A stretch of 64,000 nucleotides of DNA from Stenotrophomonas rhizophila (GTDB taxonomy: Bacteria > Pseudomonadota > Gammaproteobacteria > Xanthomonadales > Xanthomonadaceae). The notes below the pieces were generated by a model, which was not told the origin of the DNA, searched no databases, and saw only the letters and a list, made by a program, of their open reading frames with translations. The stretch is from assembly GCF_003651185.1 (NCBI RefSeq), contig NZ_RCDC01000004.1:2466659-2530658 (forward strand). The letters run 5' to 3'. The position numbers and the translations under genes were made by a program. This document shows, one piece after another, positions 38,762 through 48,080 of the stretch (position 1 is its first letter; every line of letters starts with the position of its first letter).

Positions 38762-39219
38762 GCCTCTCCACTCTCCAGATAAGCCGCTGCATCCGTAGGT
38801 TGGAACACGGAAACGTTGGCAACTGCCACTTCGATATCGCCCGCCAGGATCCGGCAGGCGAACATGCCCAGGCCATTCTCGCCCAACAGCTCGCAGTTCG
38901 CCTCCACCCGCAGGCAGCTGCCGGCGGCAAAGTACGGCTGGTGGGCGGTGTAACGACGGCTGCCGAGCAGGAAGCCGATCGAGGGTTCCGCACCGGTCTG
39001 CCAGGCGCGGCACCCAGCCCAGGCGGCGATCGCCTGGGCCATGTATTCGACCCCGACCCAGGCGGGCACGCCGTCGGGGGTGCAGAACAGGCCCTGCGTC
39101 GGGACGTCCACCTCGACCGCGATGGACTCGTCCTGCCAGGCCACGACGCGGTGGATCAGGCGCATGCTGTCGCGGTGCGGAAGCACGGCGTTGATGTCGG
39201 GGGGCAGCGGCATGCTCAT
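38758..39219 (-). CDS. Hotdog-fold beta-hydroxyacyl-ACP dehydratase (ApeP-type)
   Basis: 153 residues with FabZ/FabA-like active-site layout: LPHRDSMRLI (His15) and GVEYMAQAIAAWAG (Glu58). The matching dehydratase of aryl-polyene clusters (ApeP) removes water to leave trans double bonds in the polyene. It overlaps the ketoreductase gene (4 bp) and the upstream ketosynthase gene (4 bp). A second dehydratase domain of the cluster is fused to the ligase at 48855-50546. Confidence 0.87.
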   Translation of the reverse strand: MSMPLPPDINAVLPHRDSMRLIHRVVAWQDESIAVEVDVPTQGLFCTPDGVPAWVGVEYMAQAIAAWAGCRAWQTGAEPSIGFLLGSRRYTAHQPYFAAGSCLRVEANCELLGENGLGMFACRILAGDIEVAVANVSVFQPTDAAAYLESGEA

Positions 39220-40403
39220 CCCTTGGCCAGTGCCAGCACGGCATTGCTGCCGCCGAAGGCGAATGAGTGACTGAGCACGTGCTGCAGCGGCTGCGCGGCA
39301 CGCGTCCCCGGCGCCACCAGCGCCAGTGCCGGCAACGCGTCATCGGCCTGCCCATCCCACCAGTGGGTGGGCAACTGCTGGTCGGGGTTGTCGGCCAGTG
39401 TCATCCAGCACAGGGCCGCTTCGATCGCGCCGGACGCACCCAGCGTGTGCCCAGTCAGCGGCTTGGTCGAGCTGGCCGGCACCTGCGTGCCGAGCACAGC
39501 GGCGACCGCCTGGCTTTCCATCGCATCGTTGTGGCCGGTGGCGGTGCCGTGCAGGTTCACGTAGTCGATCTGCGCGGCCGTCAGGCCGGCCCGTTCCAGC
39601 GCCTGCTGCATCGCATCGATCGCCCCGCGTGCCTGCGGATCCGGCGCGGACATGTGGTGCGCATCGGAGGATTCCCCCCAGCCGGAGAGCCGCACCGGGC
39701 CCGGCTCACGGGTCATCAGGAACAGCGCCGCGCCTTCGCCGATGTTGATGCCGTTGCGGTTGACGGAGAACGGATTGCAGCGCGCCGCCGAGACCGACTC
39801 CAATGCGCTGAAACCCGCCACGGTGAACCGGCACATCGAATCGGCGCCACCGGCCACTACGGCATCGACCGCGCCGGCCTGCAGCAGGCGCGCGGCCGAC
39901 ATCAGCGCCTTGGCGCTGGACGAACAGGCGGTGGAGATCGTCCACGCCGGGCCGGTGCTGCCGATCCGCTCGCGCACGAAGCGCGCGGCGGTGCCCATTT
40001 CCTGCTGGGCGTAATGGAAATCGGCCGGCCACACGCCGTCGCGGTGATGCGTACGCAGTGCGTTCTCCGATTCGCCGATGCCCGAGGTGCTGGTGCCGAT
40101 GATCACCGCCACACGCGCGGCACCAAAGCGCGCCACCGCAGCAGCCACGCCCGCGCGGATCTGCTCCAGCGCCGCGTCCAGCAGGCCGTTGTTACGGCCA
40201 CGCAGGGCCACCGGCAGGGCGGACAGGTCCGACAGCGGCGCATGCACTTCGCCGAGCGCCAGCGTGCGCCCGGGGAGGATCGCAGCGTTGTCGCGCAGGC
40301 CACCCGGCTGCGCCGCGAACAGGCCGTCGCGCACCTGGGCGCGGTCGGCACCCAGCGCGCAGATCACGCCCAGCTCGTTCAGATAGACCGCGCTGCTGCT
40401 CAC
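39216..40403 (-). CDS. Beta-ketoacyl synthase (ApeO-type), pigment cluster
   Basis: 395 residues. Active Cys160 in STACSSSAK, His in NLHGTATGHND and KPLTGHTLGASGA give an intact triad. It is more divergent from FabF than the ketosynthase at 36789. In aryl-polyene synthesis ApeO works as a heterodimer with a chain-length factor (here the KS-like gene at 52428). Its start overlaps the DUF3261 lipoprotein gene end by 4 bp. Confidence 0.9.
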   Translation of the reverse strand: MSSSAVYLNELGVICALGADRAQVRDGLFAAQPGGLRDNAAILPGRTLALGEVHAPLSDLSALPVALRGRNNGLLDAALEQIRAGVAAAVARFGAARVAVIIGTSTSGIGESENALRTHHRDGVWPADFHYAQQEMGTAARFVRERIGSTGPAWTISTACSSSAKALMSAARLLQAGAVDAVVAGGADSMCRFTVAGFSALESVSAARCNPFSVNRNGINIGEGAALFLMTREPGPVRLSGWGESSDAHHMSAPDPQARGAIDAMQQALERAGLTAAQIDYVNLHGTATGHNDAMESQAVAAVLGTQVPASSTKPLTGHTLGASGAIEAALCWMTLADNPDQQLPTHWWDGQADDALPALALVAPGTRAAQPLQHVLSHSFAFGGSNAVLALAKG

Positions 40404-40951
40404 TCTTGGCCCTGCCCCATGTCCATCGATTCGATCACCAGTTCATAGCCCTCGGCCAGGTTGCGCAGGCGCACGCGGCCATCGGGCAGCGTGTCGCGCA
40501 CCAGCCAAGGCGTGCCGCCCTGCACCAGGCTGCGCACGCCATCGGTCTCCTGCAGGGTCCAGCCGGCGGGCAGCGCGGCGCGGATCGCCGCCGCCGGCCA
40601 CAACGCGAACTGCAGGTCGTCCAGCACGCGTTCGCCGCGCACCTGCGGTGGCAGCCATGGCGCGCGCGTCTGCTCCAGGTGCTGCCCGTCCCAGACCATG
40701 CGCACGCCGGTCTGGCCCATCGCCTGCACGGCCAGCCGCACCTGCTCGGCGTCCACTTCCAGCAGCGCATCCAGCTCGCGCGCGTGGCTGCCGAAGCGGA
40801 ACTGCAGGCGCTGCTGCAGCTGCACCGGCTGCGGCAATGCCGATGGCGCCAGCTGCAGCGTGGGCAGCTGCACCAGCGGTGTGGGCATGCGGGTGCTGGC
40901 ACACGCGGCCAGCAGCAGGCTCAGCAACAGGGTCAGGATCAGGCGCTGCAC
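40400..40951 (-). CDS. DUF3261-type outer-membrane lipoprotein (ApeN-type)
   Basis: 183 residues from a GTG at 40951, chosen because GGAGG lies 5 bases upstream and it directly opens a lipoprotein signal (RLILTLLLSLLLAACAS). The mature domain contains VQLQQRLQFRFGSHARELDALLEVD, a LolB-like beta-rich pattern used by DUF3261 proteins of aryl-polyene clusters. With the LolA-like protein at 44561 it probably carries the lipid-linked pigment to the outer membrane. The longer in-frame ORF overlaps the flavoprotein gene. It overlaps that gene by 13 bp. Confidence 0.8.
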   Translation of the reverse strand: MQRLILTLLLSLLLAACASTRMPTPLVQLPTLQLAPSALPQPVQLQQRLQFRFGSHARELDALLEVDAEQVRLAVQAMGQTGVRMVWDGQHLEQTRAPWLPPQVRGERVLDDLQFALWPAAAIRAALPAGWTLQETDGVRSLVQGGTPWLVRDTLPDGRVRLRNLAEGYELVIESMDMGQGQE

Positions 40952-42180
40952 AGTTCCTCCAGCACGCGCAGGCGCCGGCCCGTGGCATCGGCGACATACG
41001 GGTTCTGCGTATCCCAGGCGTAGCCGGCCAGGATCGAGGAGATCATGCGCCGCACCTCCGGCTGCGGATCGGGATGGTAGATGATCTTCTGGAAGCCACC
41101 GGCGTACCAGGCTTCGACAAAACGACGGAAGGTCTTCACCCCGGCACGCAGCGGCACCGAGAACGCCTGCTCCCAATCCACCGTCTCACCGGCATGCTCG
41201 CGCGCCAGGCACGCGCTGGCCAGCTGCGCCGACTTGAAGGCAATGGTCACGCCCGAGGAGAACACCGGGTCCAGGAACTCGCCGGCATTGCCCAGCAGCG
41301 CATAGCCCTCACCCCACAAGGAGGAGACGTTGGCCGAATACCCGGTGATGGTGCGCACCGGCAGCACCGCCCATTCGGCGTTCCTGAGCAGGCGGGTCAG
41401 GTTCGGGTCTTCGCCGACGATGGCCTGCAGCTTCTCCAGATCGGTACCGGCGTAGCGCTCGAAGAAGCTCGGCTCGGCGACCACGCCCAGCGAACAGCAG
41501 CCGTTGGAGAACGGAATCGTCCAGTACCACACGTCCACGTGCTCAGGATGGGTGGTGATCAGGATCTTGTTGCGGTCAAACCCCGCGCCGGCCGGAATGT
41601 GGTCGCGCACGTGGCAGAAGATCGCGCCGCGCACCGGGAAGTTCGACGGCGACTCCAGTTTCAGCAGGCGCGGCAGCAGCCGGGCGAAACCACTGGCGTC
41701 GAGGATGAAACCGGCCTCGATGGTGTATTCGCTGCCATCCGGGCGGCGCACCTGCACCTGTGCCGGGCGGCCAGGCTGTACCGAGAGCACTTCATCGCCG
41801 AAGCGCAGCGTGGCGCCCATGCGCTCGGCACCGCGCGCCAGCACATCATCGAAGTCGGCGCGCTGCACCTGGTAGGTGGTGCCCCAGCCCGGCGAGAACT
41901 TGTCGCGGAAATCGAACTCGGTGGTCGCTTCGCCGCGCACGAACGCGGCACCGTTCTTGTACTGGAACCCGGCCTGCACCACGTCCTGCAGCAGCCCGGC
42001 GGCCTCGATGTACTCCATGCTCTGCGGCAGCAGGCTCTCGCCGATCGAGAACCGCGGGAACTGCTGGCGCTCCAGGATCAGCACCTGGCGGCCCTGCTGG
42101 CGCAGCATCGCAGCGGCCACGGAACCGGCCGGACCGGCGCCGATGACCAGGATTTCAGTACGTTCCACGTGCGGATTCAT
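40939..42180 (-). CDS. FAD-dependent oxidoreductase with flavin-halogenase motifs
   Basis: 413 residues. FAD site VIGAGPAGSVAAAMLRQQGR (13-32), GESLLPQSME (48-57), and FAD-binding GNAGEFLDPVFSSGV. Two features point to the flavin-dependent halogenase group: YKNGAAF with Lys75 placed like the catalytic lysine, and WYWTIP (218-223) matching WxWxIP. Xanthomonadins are brominated aryl polyenes, so ring halogenation is a plausible role; a monooxygenase is the alternative, since GxGxxG reductases share this fold. It lies 42 bp after the exporter gene and overlaps the lipoprotein gene. Confidence 0.85.
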   Translation of the reverse strand: MNPHVERTEILVIGAGPAGSVAAAMLRQQGRQVLILERQQFPRFSIGESLLPQSMEYIEAAGLLQDVVQAGFQYKNGAAFVRGEATTEFDFRDKFSPGWGTTYQVQRADFDDVLARGAERMGATLRFGDEVLSVQPGRPAQVQVRRPDGSEYTIEAGFILDASGFARLLPRLLKLESPSNFPVRGAIFCHVRDHIPAGAGFDRNKILITTHPEHVDVWYWTIPFSNGCCSLGVVAEPSFFERYAGTDLEKLQAIVGEDPNLTRLLRNAEWAVLPVRTITGYSANVSSLWGEGYALLGNAGEFLDPVFSSGVTIAFKSAQLASACLAREHAGETVDWEQAFSVPLRAGVKTFRRFVEAWYAGGFQKIIYHPDPQPEVRRMISSILAGYAWDTQNPYVADATGRRLRVLEELCSA

Positions 42181-42222
42181 CGGTACATCCTTGATCAGAT
42201 CAGGTGAGGAAAACGCGGTCGC

Positions 42223-44568
42223 TCAGTGTGGGGCGTCGTGCGGCGGGGGGCGGAACAGCGGCGAAATCAGCCAGACCAGGCCGATGCCGAACAGCAGGGT
42301 CAAGCCGAACGCGCGCAGCGCCGGCGTGGCCGACAGCCCGAGCAGGCCGAACGACAGCCAGGTGCTGGCCGCGCCAACGCACACGGCCAACCAGGCACTG
42401 GCATCGCCGCGGTGCTCGATCAGGAAGATCCCGTAGTCGATGCCCATGCCAAGCAGCAGCATGAGCGCGAGCACGTTGAACAGCTGCAGCGGTTGCCCGA
42501 ACAGGCCCAGCAGGGCCAGCGTCAGCGCACCGGCAACCAGGGTCGGGGCGAGCACGCGCCAGGCCTGCCCGCGGTAGCGCCAGTACAGCACCGCGAACAC
42601 CAGCGCGATACCGATCAGCAGCAGGCCGCTCATCAGCTTGCGGTAGTGCTTGAGCAACTGCGAGAAATCGGCGGTACGGTCGACCCAGCGCACACCATCG
42701 ATGCCCTTGGCCTGTGCTTCCAGCAGGGCCAGTGCATCGGCGCGGGAGAGGTCATCGACCATCACCACCGACGCCACGCCCTGCCCGACCGTGCCCAGCC
42801 ACAGGTGGCGGAACGGCATCGCCGCCGGCGATGCGAGGAAGGCTTCGGCCTGCAGATCCTGCGCGGCATAGGCGGGGCGCAGCAGCGGCTCACCCACGGC
42901 CTCACCGACCTGGGCCAGCACCTGCGGCTCGACCTTGGCCGTCAGCGCGGCATCGGCCTGCTGGCGCTTCTGCGAAGGCAGCCAATCGCTGATCGCACGG
43001 TAGCCGCCGATCTGCTTGTCTGCTTCCAGCACGCGCAGGCGGTCGATCAGCGCTTCTTCGCGCTCGAGCACCTGCTGGGCGGTGTCACCCTGGACCAGAT
43101 AGAACTGCGCCGGGCTGGGCATGCCCAGCATCTGGCTGATGCGGATCTGCTGGGCGATCAGCGCCGGTGGCGAGGACTGCAGGCTGCGCAGGTCGTCGTT
43201 GGTCTGCAGGCGCGCGATGCCGATCGCCGACAGCAACGTCACCACGCCCAGGAACATCGCCGCCTTGCGCCCATGCAGGCGCGGCCAGCGCTCCAGCGTG
43301 GCGCCGAGCCAGCGGGCAAAGCCGGTGCGACGGATTTCGCCGCCATCCAGCCACGGGAACCAGAAGATCACGGTCAGGAACGCGGCCGCCAGGCCCACCA
43401 CCGAGAACAGCGCCATCTGGCGCAGCCCCGGGAACGGGGCCAGGCCCAGCGCGAGATACGCCAGCGCGCTGGTCAGCAACGCCAGACACAGGCCCGGCAG
43501 CAGATGCCGCAGCAGTTTCCAGCGACGGTCGGCCGGCTCGGCCTGGCGCGAGGCGAACCAGTGGATGCCGTAGTCCTCGGCAACACCGACCAGTGACGCA
43601 CCAAACACCAACGTGAGCACGTGCACCTTGCCGAACGCCAGCACCGTCACCGCCAGCGCGACACCGCAGCCGATCAGCAGCGAGGCGGCCACCAGCAGGA
43701 TCGGGCGCAGCGAGCGGAATGCCAGCCACACCAGCAGCAGCACCGCGGCCAGCGAGCCCCAGCCGATCGTGTTGATTTCCCAGTTGGCCTGCACCGCAGC
43801 GGCCTCGGCATGCAGCGGCACACCGGCACGCAGCACCTCCAGCCCCGGCGCCTGCCTGGCGGCGGCCTCGGCGGCGGTATCCAGCAGCAGATCGATATGG
43901 CGCTCGCCATCGAGCTGGAACGCCGAGCCGACTGTGTCGTACTGCACGATCGACCAGTGCTTGCCATCGGCCTCCAGCAGGCCGTCGTCGCCCATCTGCA
44001 GGCCCGAGCCCAGCGCGCGTTCCTGCCACCACTGCGGCCACAGCGACAGCGGATCCTGGCGCCACTCGGTCAGGCGCGGTGCGCCCATCGGGCCGTACAG
44101 CGCCGCCAGCGCCGACTCGGCCAGGCCCTGGGTGGGTTCGTTCTGCAGCCGCTCGCGCTGTGCGCTGGTCAGCAGGCGATCGCGATACGGTGCGTAAAAC
44201 GCACGGGCCTGATCGAACCAGCCCTCGATCGAGCCGCTCTCCTGGAGCAGGGCCTTGCCGTCGGCGCTGTCGCGCAGGGTGGCGCGGAAGGTCGCCTCGG
44301 CCGCCTTGGTCTGCGCGGCATCGGTGCTGCCCAGCAGCACCACGATCTGGCGCGCATTGGCATCGGCGATGCGCCGGGTGACATCGGACAACAGACGGTC
44401 ATGCGCGTCCTGCGGCAACAGCGCGAGGATGTCGGTGTCGATCCGCGATTCGCTCTTCCACAGCTGCCACTGCTGCACGCCCAGGCCGACCAGCACCAGC
44501 AACCAGGCGATGGCCAGCCAGCGCCAGATGCGCTGCAGTCGGCCGTTCGAGGTCAGCACGTCATTCAA
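42223..44568 (-). CDS. MMPL/RND-family exporter, pigment cluster (ApeM-type)
   Basis: 781 residues with the duplicated RND layout: TM1, a ~220-residue periplasmic loop, five helices (GWGSLAAVLLLVWLAFRSLRP; FGASLVGVAEDYGIHW), a second TM and loop, and five further helices with GMGIDYGIFLIEHRGD. The charged residues within the helices fit proton-driven transport. MMPL proteins in these clusters are thought to move the lipid-anchored pigment out of the inner membrane. The start overlaps the LolA-like gene by 8 bp. Confidence 0.88.
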   Translation of the reverse strand: MNDVLTSNGRLQRIWRWLAIAWLLVLVGLGVQQWQLWKSESRIDTDILALLPQDAHDRLLSDVTRRIADANARQIVVLLGSTDAAQTKAAEATFRATLRDSADGKALLQESGSIEGWFDQARAFYAPYRDRLLTSAQRERLQNEPTQGLAESALAALYGPMGAPRLTEWRQDPLSLWPQWWQERALGSGLQMGDDGLLEADGKHWSIVQYDTVGSAFQLDGERHIDLLLDTAAEAAARQAPGLEVLRAGVPLHAEAAAVQANWEINTIGWGSLAAVLLLVWLAFRSLRPILLVAASLLIGCGVALAVTVLAFGKVHVLTLVFGASLVGVAEDYGIHWFASRQAEPADRRWKLLRHLLPGLCLALLTSALAYLALGLAPFPGLRQMALFSVVGLAAAFLTVIFWFPWLDGGEIRRTGFARWLGATLERWPRLHGRKAAMFLGVVTLLSAIGIARLQTNDDLRSLQSSPPALIAQQIRISQMLGMPSPAQFYLVQGDTAQQVLEREEALIDRLRVLEADKQIGGYRAISDWLPSQKRQQADAALTAKVEPQVLAQVGEAVGEPLLRPAYAAQDLQAEAFLASPAAMPFRHLWLGTVGQGVASVVMVDDLSRADALALLEAQAKGIDGVRWVDRTADFSQLLKHYRKLMSGLLLIGIALVFAVLYWRYRGQAWRVLAPTLVAGALTLALLGLFGQPLQLFNVLALMLLLGMGIDYGIFLIEHRGDASAWLAVCVGAASTWLSFGLLGLSATPALRAFGLTLLFGIGLVWLISPLFRPPPHDAPH

Positions 44569-45181
44569 ACCTGCGACCCTCGTCGGTGCTGAGCGTGGCC
44601 GGCGTATCGCTCATGCCGGCAAACTGGATGCGGGTGACATCCTGGTTGGCCTCGTTGATCTGGACCTCGCGCACGTAACGGTCGCCGCTCAGGGTGAGCT
44701 GCGCGAACACCTTGCCGAGCATCGCCGAGCGCGGGGTCAGCTGCATTTTCCAGGCGTTGCCGGGCAGCACCTCGACCTTGACCGTGAACTGCGCCGAGAG
44801 CGCCTGCGCATCGCCACTCATCAGCGCGAACATGATCGCGTTGACCGAGCGCATCGCCGGTTGCTGACGGCCATCCAGTTCGACCCGGCTGCTGCCATCG
44901 CTTTGCCGGCTGAGGATGCGGTCCCGGGTGACCACCACCTCGGACGGGAACGGCTTGAGCGTGGTCCAGATCACGCCGTGATCCTGGGCCAGCACGAAGC
45001 GGCCCTGCGAGCGAAGCGGGTTCTTGAAGCCGGCGACCTGCTTCTCCTGGGAGAACTCGCCACGCAGCACGTCGACCTTGGCTACGCGTTGTTTGACGGC
45101 CTCCACATCGGTGGCGGCAAGCGCCGGGGCGACCATGGCCAGCATCACCAGCACGCACAGCGTGCGCAGGAAACGGTTCAT
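44561..45181 (-). CDS. LolA-like outer-membrane lipid carrier (ApeL-type)
   Basis: 206 residues from the ATG at 45181. Signal peptide MNRFLRTLCVLVMLAMVAPA ending in LAA; mature LolA-type beta-barrel pattern VLRGEFSQEKQVAGFKNPL, GRFVLAQDHGVIWTTLKPFPS, TLSGDRYVREVQINEANQDVTRIQF. Such proteins ferry hydrophobic cargo across the periplasm and here probably hand the pigment to the DUF3261 lipoprotein. The ATG overlaps the thioesterase gene stop by 4 bp. The further in-frame start to 45223 is inside that gene. Confidence 0.85.
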   Translation of the reverse strand: MNRFLRTLCVLVMLAMVAPALAATDVEAVKQRVAKVDVLRGEFSQEKQVAGFKNPLRSQGRFVLAQDHGVIWTTLKPFPSEVVVTRDRILSRQSDGSSRVELDGRQQPAMRSVNAIMFALMSGDAQALSAQFTVKVEVLPGNAWKMQLTPRSAMLGKVFAQLTLSGDRYVREVQINEANQDVTRIQFAGMSDTPATLSTDEGRRFE

Positions 45182-45600
45182 TGCGGTTGCACTCCCAGAC
45201 GCTCCCACAGCACCGGCGGGCACAGGTAGAGCATTTCATTGGTGGCCGCGTCGACCGCGACCTGGATGGTGTGGGCGCGGGTCAGCGTGGTACCGCTGTC
45301 CGCATCCAGGATGTCGTAGGCGATCTTCAGGCGGTTTTCCCACTCGGTGATCGTGGCGCGCACGCGCAGCGCCTGGCCGTACAGCAGCGGCCGGATGTAC
45401 TTCACCCGCGCATCGACCACCGGCCACAGGTAGCCGGAATCACGCATCTGCGGATAGTCATAATCGTGGCGCTGCAGCAGTGCGCAGCGCGCGATCTCGA
45501 AATACTTGAAGTAATTGCCGTGCCAGACCACTTCCATGGCGTCGCAGTCATGGAAGGCCGGCGACAGCGTTACCTCGAAGCTCAGATCAGGCGTCGACAT
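45178..45600 (-). CDS. Acyl-CoA/ACP thioesterase, 4HBT hotdog family (ApeK-type)
   Basis: 140 residues from the ATG at 45600. Hotdog YbgC-like motif HDCDAMEVVWHGNYFKYFEIARC with the D-x-D...H arrangement (Asp20, His27). It probably hydrolyses or off-loads thioesters of the polyene pathway, or edits mis-primed carrier protein. It overlaps the ammonia-lyase gene end (14 bp) and the LolA-like gene start (4 bp). Confidence 0.88.
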   Translation of the reverse strand: MSTPDLSFEVTLSPAFHDCDAMEVVWHGNYFKYFEIARCALLQRHDYDYPQMRDSGYLWPVVDARVKYIRPLLYGQALRVRATITEWENRLKIAYDILDADSGTTLTRAHTIQVAVDAATNEMLYLCPPVLWERLGVQPQ

Positions 45601-47143
45601 ACAACTCCCAGCGCTGTGCGCGGATGTCATCCAGCAGGGCGCGCAGCTCGCCATCCAGCGCGCGGTCTTCCTCGATCAGGGCAATGCGCTCGGACAGGTC
45701 CTGGTACATCGCAGCCAGATCGCCGTGCAACGTCGCCTTCATGCCGACGCGCTCGCGCAGCGCCACGCCCTGGCGGGCAGTGATCAGCAGCGCGGCGACG
45801 ACCTGTTCGGTCAGTTCGATCACGCGCAGGCAATCGCGCGCGGCGATGGTGCCCATGCTGACCTTGTCCTGGTTGTGGCATTCGGTGGACCGCGAGAACA
45901 CCGAGGCCGGCATGGTCTGCTTGAGCGCTTCGGCGGTCCAGGCCGACACGCTGATCTGCAGCGCCTTCAGGCCATGATTGATCGCTGCACGCTCACCGGT
46001 GGCGGCCGACAGATTGGCCGGCAGGCCGTGGTTGAAGCGCGCGTCCACCACCAGCGCCATCTGCCGGTCGAGCAGATCGGCCAGGTTGGCAATGGTGTTC
46101 TTCAGGGCATCCATCGCAAAGGCGATGTGGCCGCCATAGAAGTGCCCGCCATGCAGGATGCGCTCGCCCTCGACGTCGATCAGCGGGTTGTCGTTGGCGC
46201 TGTTGAGTTCGGTTTCGATCAGCTGGCGGAAGAACGGCAACGCGTCCTGCACCACGCCGATCACATGCGGCGCGCAGCGCAGCGAGTAACGGTCCTGCAG
46301 GCGCTGTTCGTTGCGCGGCGGGCGGTCGCTGTGCAGGTCCTGGCGCAGGCGCGCGGCGATCTGCATCTGGCCCGGGTGCGGCTTGGCGGCAAACAGCATC
46401 TCATCGAAGTGGTGTGCGTTGCCGTCGCTGGCCAGCACGTTGAACGCGGTCAGGCGCGTGGCGAGCCTGGTCAGGTAGTCGGCGCGGTCATACGCCAGGC
46501 AGGCCAGCGCCGTCATCACGGCGGTGCCGTTCATGATCGCCAGGCCTTCCTTGGGGCGCAGCCGCAGCGGGGCCATGCCAATCTCGGCCAGCACCTCGGC
46601 GGCCGGGCGGCGCGCCCCCTGGTACATCACCTCGCGCTCGCCGCACAGCACCGCGGCCACGTAGGACAGCGGGGTCAGATCGCCACTGGCACCGACCGAA
46701 CCCTCGGCCGGAATCAGCGGCAGCACGTCGTGGCGCAGCAGGGTGGCCAGGCCCTGCAGCAGCGGGTGGCTGACGCCGGACATGCCACGCACCAGCGAGG
46801 CCAGGCGTGCAGCGATCACCGCGCGGGTCTCCTGCGGATCCAGGAAACGGCCCAGGCCACAACCGTGGTAGGTGAACAGGTGATGCGGCAGCTCGGCCAC
46901 CAGCGCCGGCGGAATGTTCACCGTGCACGAATCGCCGTAGCCGGTGGTCACCCCGTAGATGACACCATCTTCGCGCAGCAGGCGATCAAGGAAATCCGCG
47001 CCGCGCTGGATATGCGAGGTGAATGCCGCATCGTCGGTGACGACGGCCTGTGCCTGCCGCTGCGAGAGCGCGACCACGTCTTCGATGGTCAGCGGCGCAT
47101 CGCCGAAGCGGACGGAGGGTGTCTGATCGGCCTTACTTGCCAT
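45587..47143 (-). CDS. MIO-type aromatic amino acid ammonia-lyase (HAL/TAL/PAL family)
   Basis: 518 residues. The MIO prosthetic group would form from Ala152-Ser153-Gly154 in GSVGASGDLTPLSY; catalytic Tyr63 in VIYGVTTGYG; NSANDNPL and the RSTECHNQDKVSMGTIAARD segment are typical. The family eliminates ammonia from His, Tyr or Phe. The selectivity loop reads TYHGCGLG, resembling tyrosine-lyase VYHL...G more than histidase, but this cannot be settled by eye. Making a coumarate-type starter or side group fits the cluster; a histidase function for hut catabolism does not. Confidence 0.88.
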   Translation of the reverse strand: MASKADQTPSVRFGDAPLTIEDVVALSQRQAQAVVTDDAAFTSHIQRGADFLDRLLREDGVIYGVTTGYGDSCTVNIPPALVAELPHHLFTYHGCGLGRFLDPQETRAVIAARLASLVRGMSGVSHPLLQGLATLLRHDVLPLIPAEGSVGASGDLTPLSYVAAVLCGEREVMYQGARRPAAEVLAEIGMAPLRLRPKEGLAIMNGTAVMTALACLAYDRADYLTRLATRLTAFNVLASDGNAHHFDEMLFAAKPHPGQMQIAARLRQDLHSDRPPRNEQRLQDRYSLRCAPHVIGVVQDALPFFRQLIETELNSANDNPLIDVEGERILHGGHFYGGHIAFAMDALKNTIANLADLLDRQMALVVDARFNHGLPANLSAATGERAAINHGLKALQISVSAWTAEALKQTMPASVFSRSTECHNQDKVSMGTIAARDCLRVIELTEQVVAALLITARQGVALRERVGMKATLHGDLAAMYQDLSERIALIEEDRALDGELRALLDDIRAQRWELYVDA

Positions 47144-48080
47144 GCGATGCCTGATCCCAGAAGGGGAAGAAATTGAACCAGTCCAAGGGTGCCTGGGTGA
47201 CCTGAACTTCCAGCCACCGGGCGAAATCTTCAGCCTGCGCAGTCAGCGCGGCGTCACGCGAACCGCGCGGCAATACGATGCGCTCGGTGAAGTGCTCAAA
47301 ACGCACGCGGTAGCCTGCGCCGTGGTGCAGGCAGGCCATGGTGTAGACCGGGCACGCCAGCGCCGCAGCCAGCACGTAGGCGCCGATCGGGAACTGCGCG
47401 GTGTGGCCGAGGAACGAAGCCGGTACCGTGCGACCGCCGCGCAGCGGCACGCGATCGCCGACGATGGCCACGAAGCCACCCGCCTCGACCCGGCGCTGCA
47501 GCTCGACCGCGGTGGCCGGGCCCATGTCCGTGACCTGCAGCAGTTCCACCGAGGCCAGCGGATCGAGCCGCTGCATCAGCCGGTTGAAACGCTGCGCGTG
47601 CGCGGTGTGCACCAGCACGGTGATGTGGAAGCCGGGCACCTGCTCAGCCAGCACCTGGCACAACTCCAGGCACCCGATGTGCGCGGTGAGGATCAGGCCG
47701 CCTTCACGGCGCGCGATCTTGTCCAGCACCAGGTCGCGCTGCAGATAGATGCGCTCGGGTGGGTAGCGACCGCCCAGGCCCAGCAGCTTGTCGAGCATGG
47801 TGTCGGCAAACAGCGCGAAGTGCTTCAGGCTCTGCCAGCGGCCCGGCGGTGCGGAAAACACGCCGGTATGCGCCTGTAGACGCTGCAGGTACTGCAGCGA
47901 GGATTGGCGTGCAACCCGGTTGGTCAACCAGTGGCAGAGCACCACCGGGTAGACGCACAGGCGGAACGGCCAGCGCCCGAACCAGCGGTGCACCCAGCAC
48001 AGAAACAGCACGCCGGCGGCCGAGGTCGACTCGCCGATGTCGGCCCAGTGCGGCGCGCTCTCAGGTGCAGGCGTGGTCAT
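47133..48080 (-). CDS. LpxL/HtrB-like lysophospholipid acyltransferase, pigment cluster
   Basis: 315 residues from the ATG at 48080. Motif LTAHIGCLELCQVLA fits the HxxxxE acyltransferase site of LpxL-type enzymes; FVAIVGDRVPLRGGRT is the second block. A hydrophobic segment near residues 25-50 suggests inner-membrane attachment. In aryl-polyene clusters a fused glycosyltransferase-acyltransferase (ApeJ) is common; here the two activities are separate neighbouring genes. It likely acylates the glycolipid anchor. It overlaps the lyase gene by 11 bp. Confidence 0.83.
   Translation of the reverse strand: MTTPAPESAPHWADIGESTSAAGVLFLCWVHRWFGRWPFRLCVYPVVLCHWLTNRVARQSSLQYLQRLQAHTGVFSAPPGRWQSLKHFALFADTMLDKLLGLGGRYPPERIYLQRDLVLDKIARREGGLILTAHIGCLELCQVLAEQVPGFHITVLVHTAHAQRFNRLMQRLDPLASVELLQVTDMGPATAVELQRRVEAGGFVAIVGDRVPLRGGRTVPASFLGHTAQFPIGAYVLAAALACPVYTMACLHHGAGYRVRFEHFTERIVLPRGSRDAALTAQAEDFARWLEVQVTQAPLDWFNFFPFWDQASHGK

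Noticed and set aside
45587-47143. Histidine degradation gene hutH
   Set aside because: No other hut genes nearby, gene is inside the pigment operon with overlaps on both sides, and the selectivity loop differs from histidases.
45515-47176. 553-codon plus-strand frame opposite the ammonia-lyase
   Set aside because: Shadow frame; the MIO lyase on the minus strand has all family motifs.
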